32,907 nucleotides of DNA from an uncultured Oscillospiraceae bacterium (lineage in GTDB: Bacteria > Bacillota > Clostridia > Oscillospirales > Acutalibacteraceae): the NCBI GenBank assembly GCA_905198295.1, contig CAJKBW010000028.1, forward strand, positions 1 to 32,907, in the 5' to 3' direction. A program made the position numbers and the translations under genes. Positions 32,541 through 32,907 of this stretch are shown here, piece after piece (the first letter of the stretch is position 1; the number at the start of each line of letters is the position of its first letter). The notes beneath the pieces were generated by a model that had not been told where the DNA came from, did not search any database, and saw only the letters and a list, made by a program, of their open reading frames with translations.

Positions 32541-32567
32541 AATAAGATGCTTTGATGCGGGGATACT
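32538..32567 (+). promoter_or_regulatory. Candidate promoter of the ferredoxin gene
   Basis: TTGAAT (32538-32543) and GATACT (32562-32567) are separated by 18 bp, about 37 bp ahead of the ATG at 32605. The -10 is imperfect. Confidence 0.45.
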
Positions 32568-32604
32568 ACGGCTGAAGCCATCTGTTCAAAAAGGAGGATA
32601 CAGG

Positions 32605-32793
32605 ATGAAGGTCTTTATTGACCGCAGCGGCTGCATCAGCTGCGGGCTTTGTGCTGAAACTTGTCCGGAGGTGTTCCACATGGCGGACGACGGACTGGCG
32701 GAGGTATACGCTGCACCAACCGAAGATACGGCCGACAGCGCCGCGGAAGCGGCGGACAGCTGCCCGGTTTCGGTCATCCATATCGAGGAATAA
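32605..32793 (+). CDS. Single-cluster [4Fe-4S] ferredoxin
   Basis: A 62-residue electron carrier. The cluster motif C10-x2-C13-x2-C16 (GCISCGLCAETCP) and the distant C53 in SCPVSVIHI would bind one [4Fe-4S] cluster; C20 is an extra Cys before Pro. The middle is acidic and Ala-rich. Length and pattern match small Thermotoga/Clostridia-type one-cluster ferredoxins. A perfect AAGGAGG lies 7 nt before the ATG. It is divergent from deoR and followed by a terminator, so it is monocistronic. Its redox partner is not visible. Confidence 0.93.
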   Translation: MKVFIDRSGCISCGLCAETCPEVFHMADDGLAEVYAAPTEDTADSAAEAADSCPVSVIHIEE

Positions 32794-32798
32794 GCCGC

Positions 32799-32834
32799 AA
32801 AAGACCGGCCCGCTTATACGGGCCGGTCTTTTGC
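32799..32834. terminator. Bidirectional terminator between ferredoxin and the edge gene
   Basis: AAAAGACCGGCCCG (32799-32812) and CGGGCCGGTCTTTT (32819-32832) form a 14-bp perfect stem with a 6-nt loop. The AAAA/TTTT ends give a U-tract in both directions, as expected between convergent genes. Confidence 0.85.
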
Positions 32835-32907
32835 TCAATCCCGGACAAAATACAGCTCCACTTCGTCAGTCAGAGTAAAGCACCTGTTTTCATCCAGCGG
32901 CCAGTCG
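32835..32907 (-). CDS. C-terminal end of a truncated unknown gene
   Basis: Entering from the right edge, the minus strand has an open frame of about 23 codons ending in TGA at 32837-32835 (last residues DEVELYFVRD). It stops right before the two-way terminator, which supports a real gene end. Too little is present to identify it. Confidence 0.4.
   Translation of the reverse strand, partial: DWPLDENRCFTLTDEVELYFVRD

Noticed and set aside
1..32907. CRISPR array, prophage or full insertion sequence
   Set aside because: I saw no evenly spaced short repeats and no integrase, transposase or phage structural genes in the window.

Overview
The window looks like chromosomal DNA of a G+C-rich, anaerobic, Gram-positive bacterium of the class Clostridia, most likely the Oscillospiraceae/Ruminococcaceae side. 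The grounds are a T-box leader on thrS, AGGAGG-type ribosome binding sites, sigma-A-like promoters with 17-18 bp spacing, many U-tract terminators, an ECF transporter next to truA, DUF951 and DUF5711 genes, and a ClpE-like ATPase with an N-terminal zinc finger. The genus cannot be named from this sequence. Most of the window is conserved core genes. Accessory material lies at the left edge (1-2450), around 21.6-23.1 kb, at 27.1-27.6 kb and at the right edge.

Layout. 1-2050: a truncated secreted repeat protein (minus strand) is divergent from an AraC-family regulator (plus strand). 2050-2450: a two-way terminator and a 271-bp TA-flanked inverted-repeat element. 2452-11869 (minus): a promoter at 11841-11869 drives cvpA, pgsA, a clpE-like ATPase and a 56-residue membrane protein. 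A terminator at 7695-7723 follows, then DUF951, prfA, tsaC/ywlC, coaE, a lytic transglycosylase and an M18 aminopeptidase. 11997-21550 (minus): one promoter at 21522-21550 precedes ten same-strand genes: ruvC, ruvA, ruvB, glmM, an rRNA-methyltransferase-like gene, ecfA1, ecfA2, ecfT, truA and a DUF5711 membrane protein. They end at a strong hairpin. 21578-23104 (minus): a C39-like lipoprotein and a small unknown gene with a damaged start. 23254-24068 (minus): a uridine-phosphorylase-like enzyme, divergent from a plus-strand P-type Ca2+-ATPase (24203-27004).

27137-30217: a ribbon-helix-helix protein and a small Cys-rich protein (minus) are divergent from the T-box-controlled thrS (plus), which is followed by tRNA-Gly(CCC). 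30274-32907: an OPA-like MFS transporter and a DeoR-family repressor (minus) are divergent from a small ferredoxin (plus). The shared control region carries three copies of TGTGGATTTG placed on both promoters. A truncated minus-strand gene closes the window.

Functionally the long blocks cover DNA recombination and repair (RuvABC), cell-wall precursor supply (GlmM), vitamin uptake (ECF), tRNA and translation functions (TruA, TsaC, RF1, ThrRS, tRNA-Gly), phospholipid synthesis (PgsA), CoA synthesis (CoaE) and proteolysis (ClpE-like, M18). I found no CRISPR array, no transposase gene and no convincing new multi-gene system. The items most worth a second look are the 271-bp element with interleaved internal inverted repeats, the two-gene RHH/Cys-rich cassette, the operator-rich deoR-ferredoxin region, and the 87-codon gene that seems to have lost one base right after its start codon.
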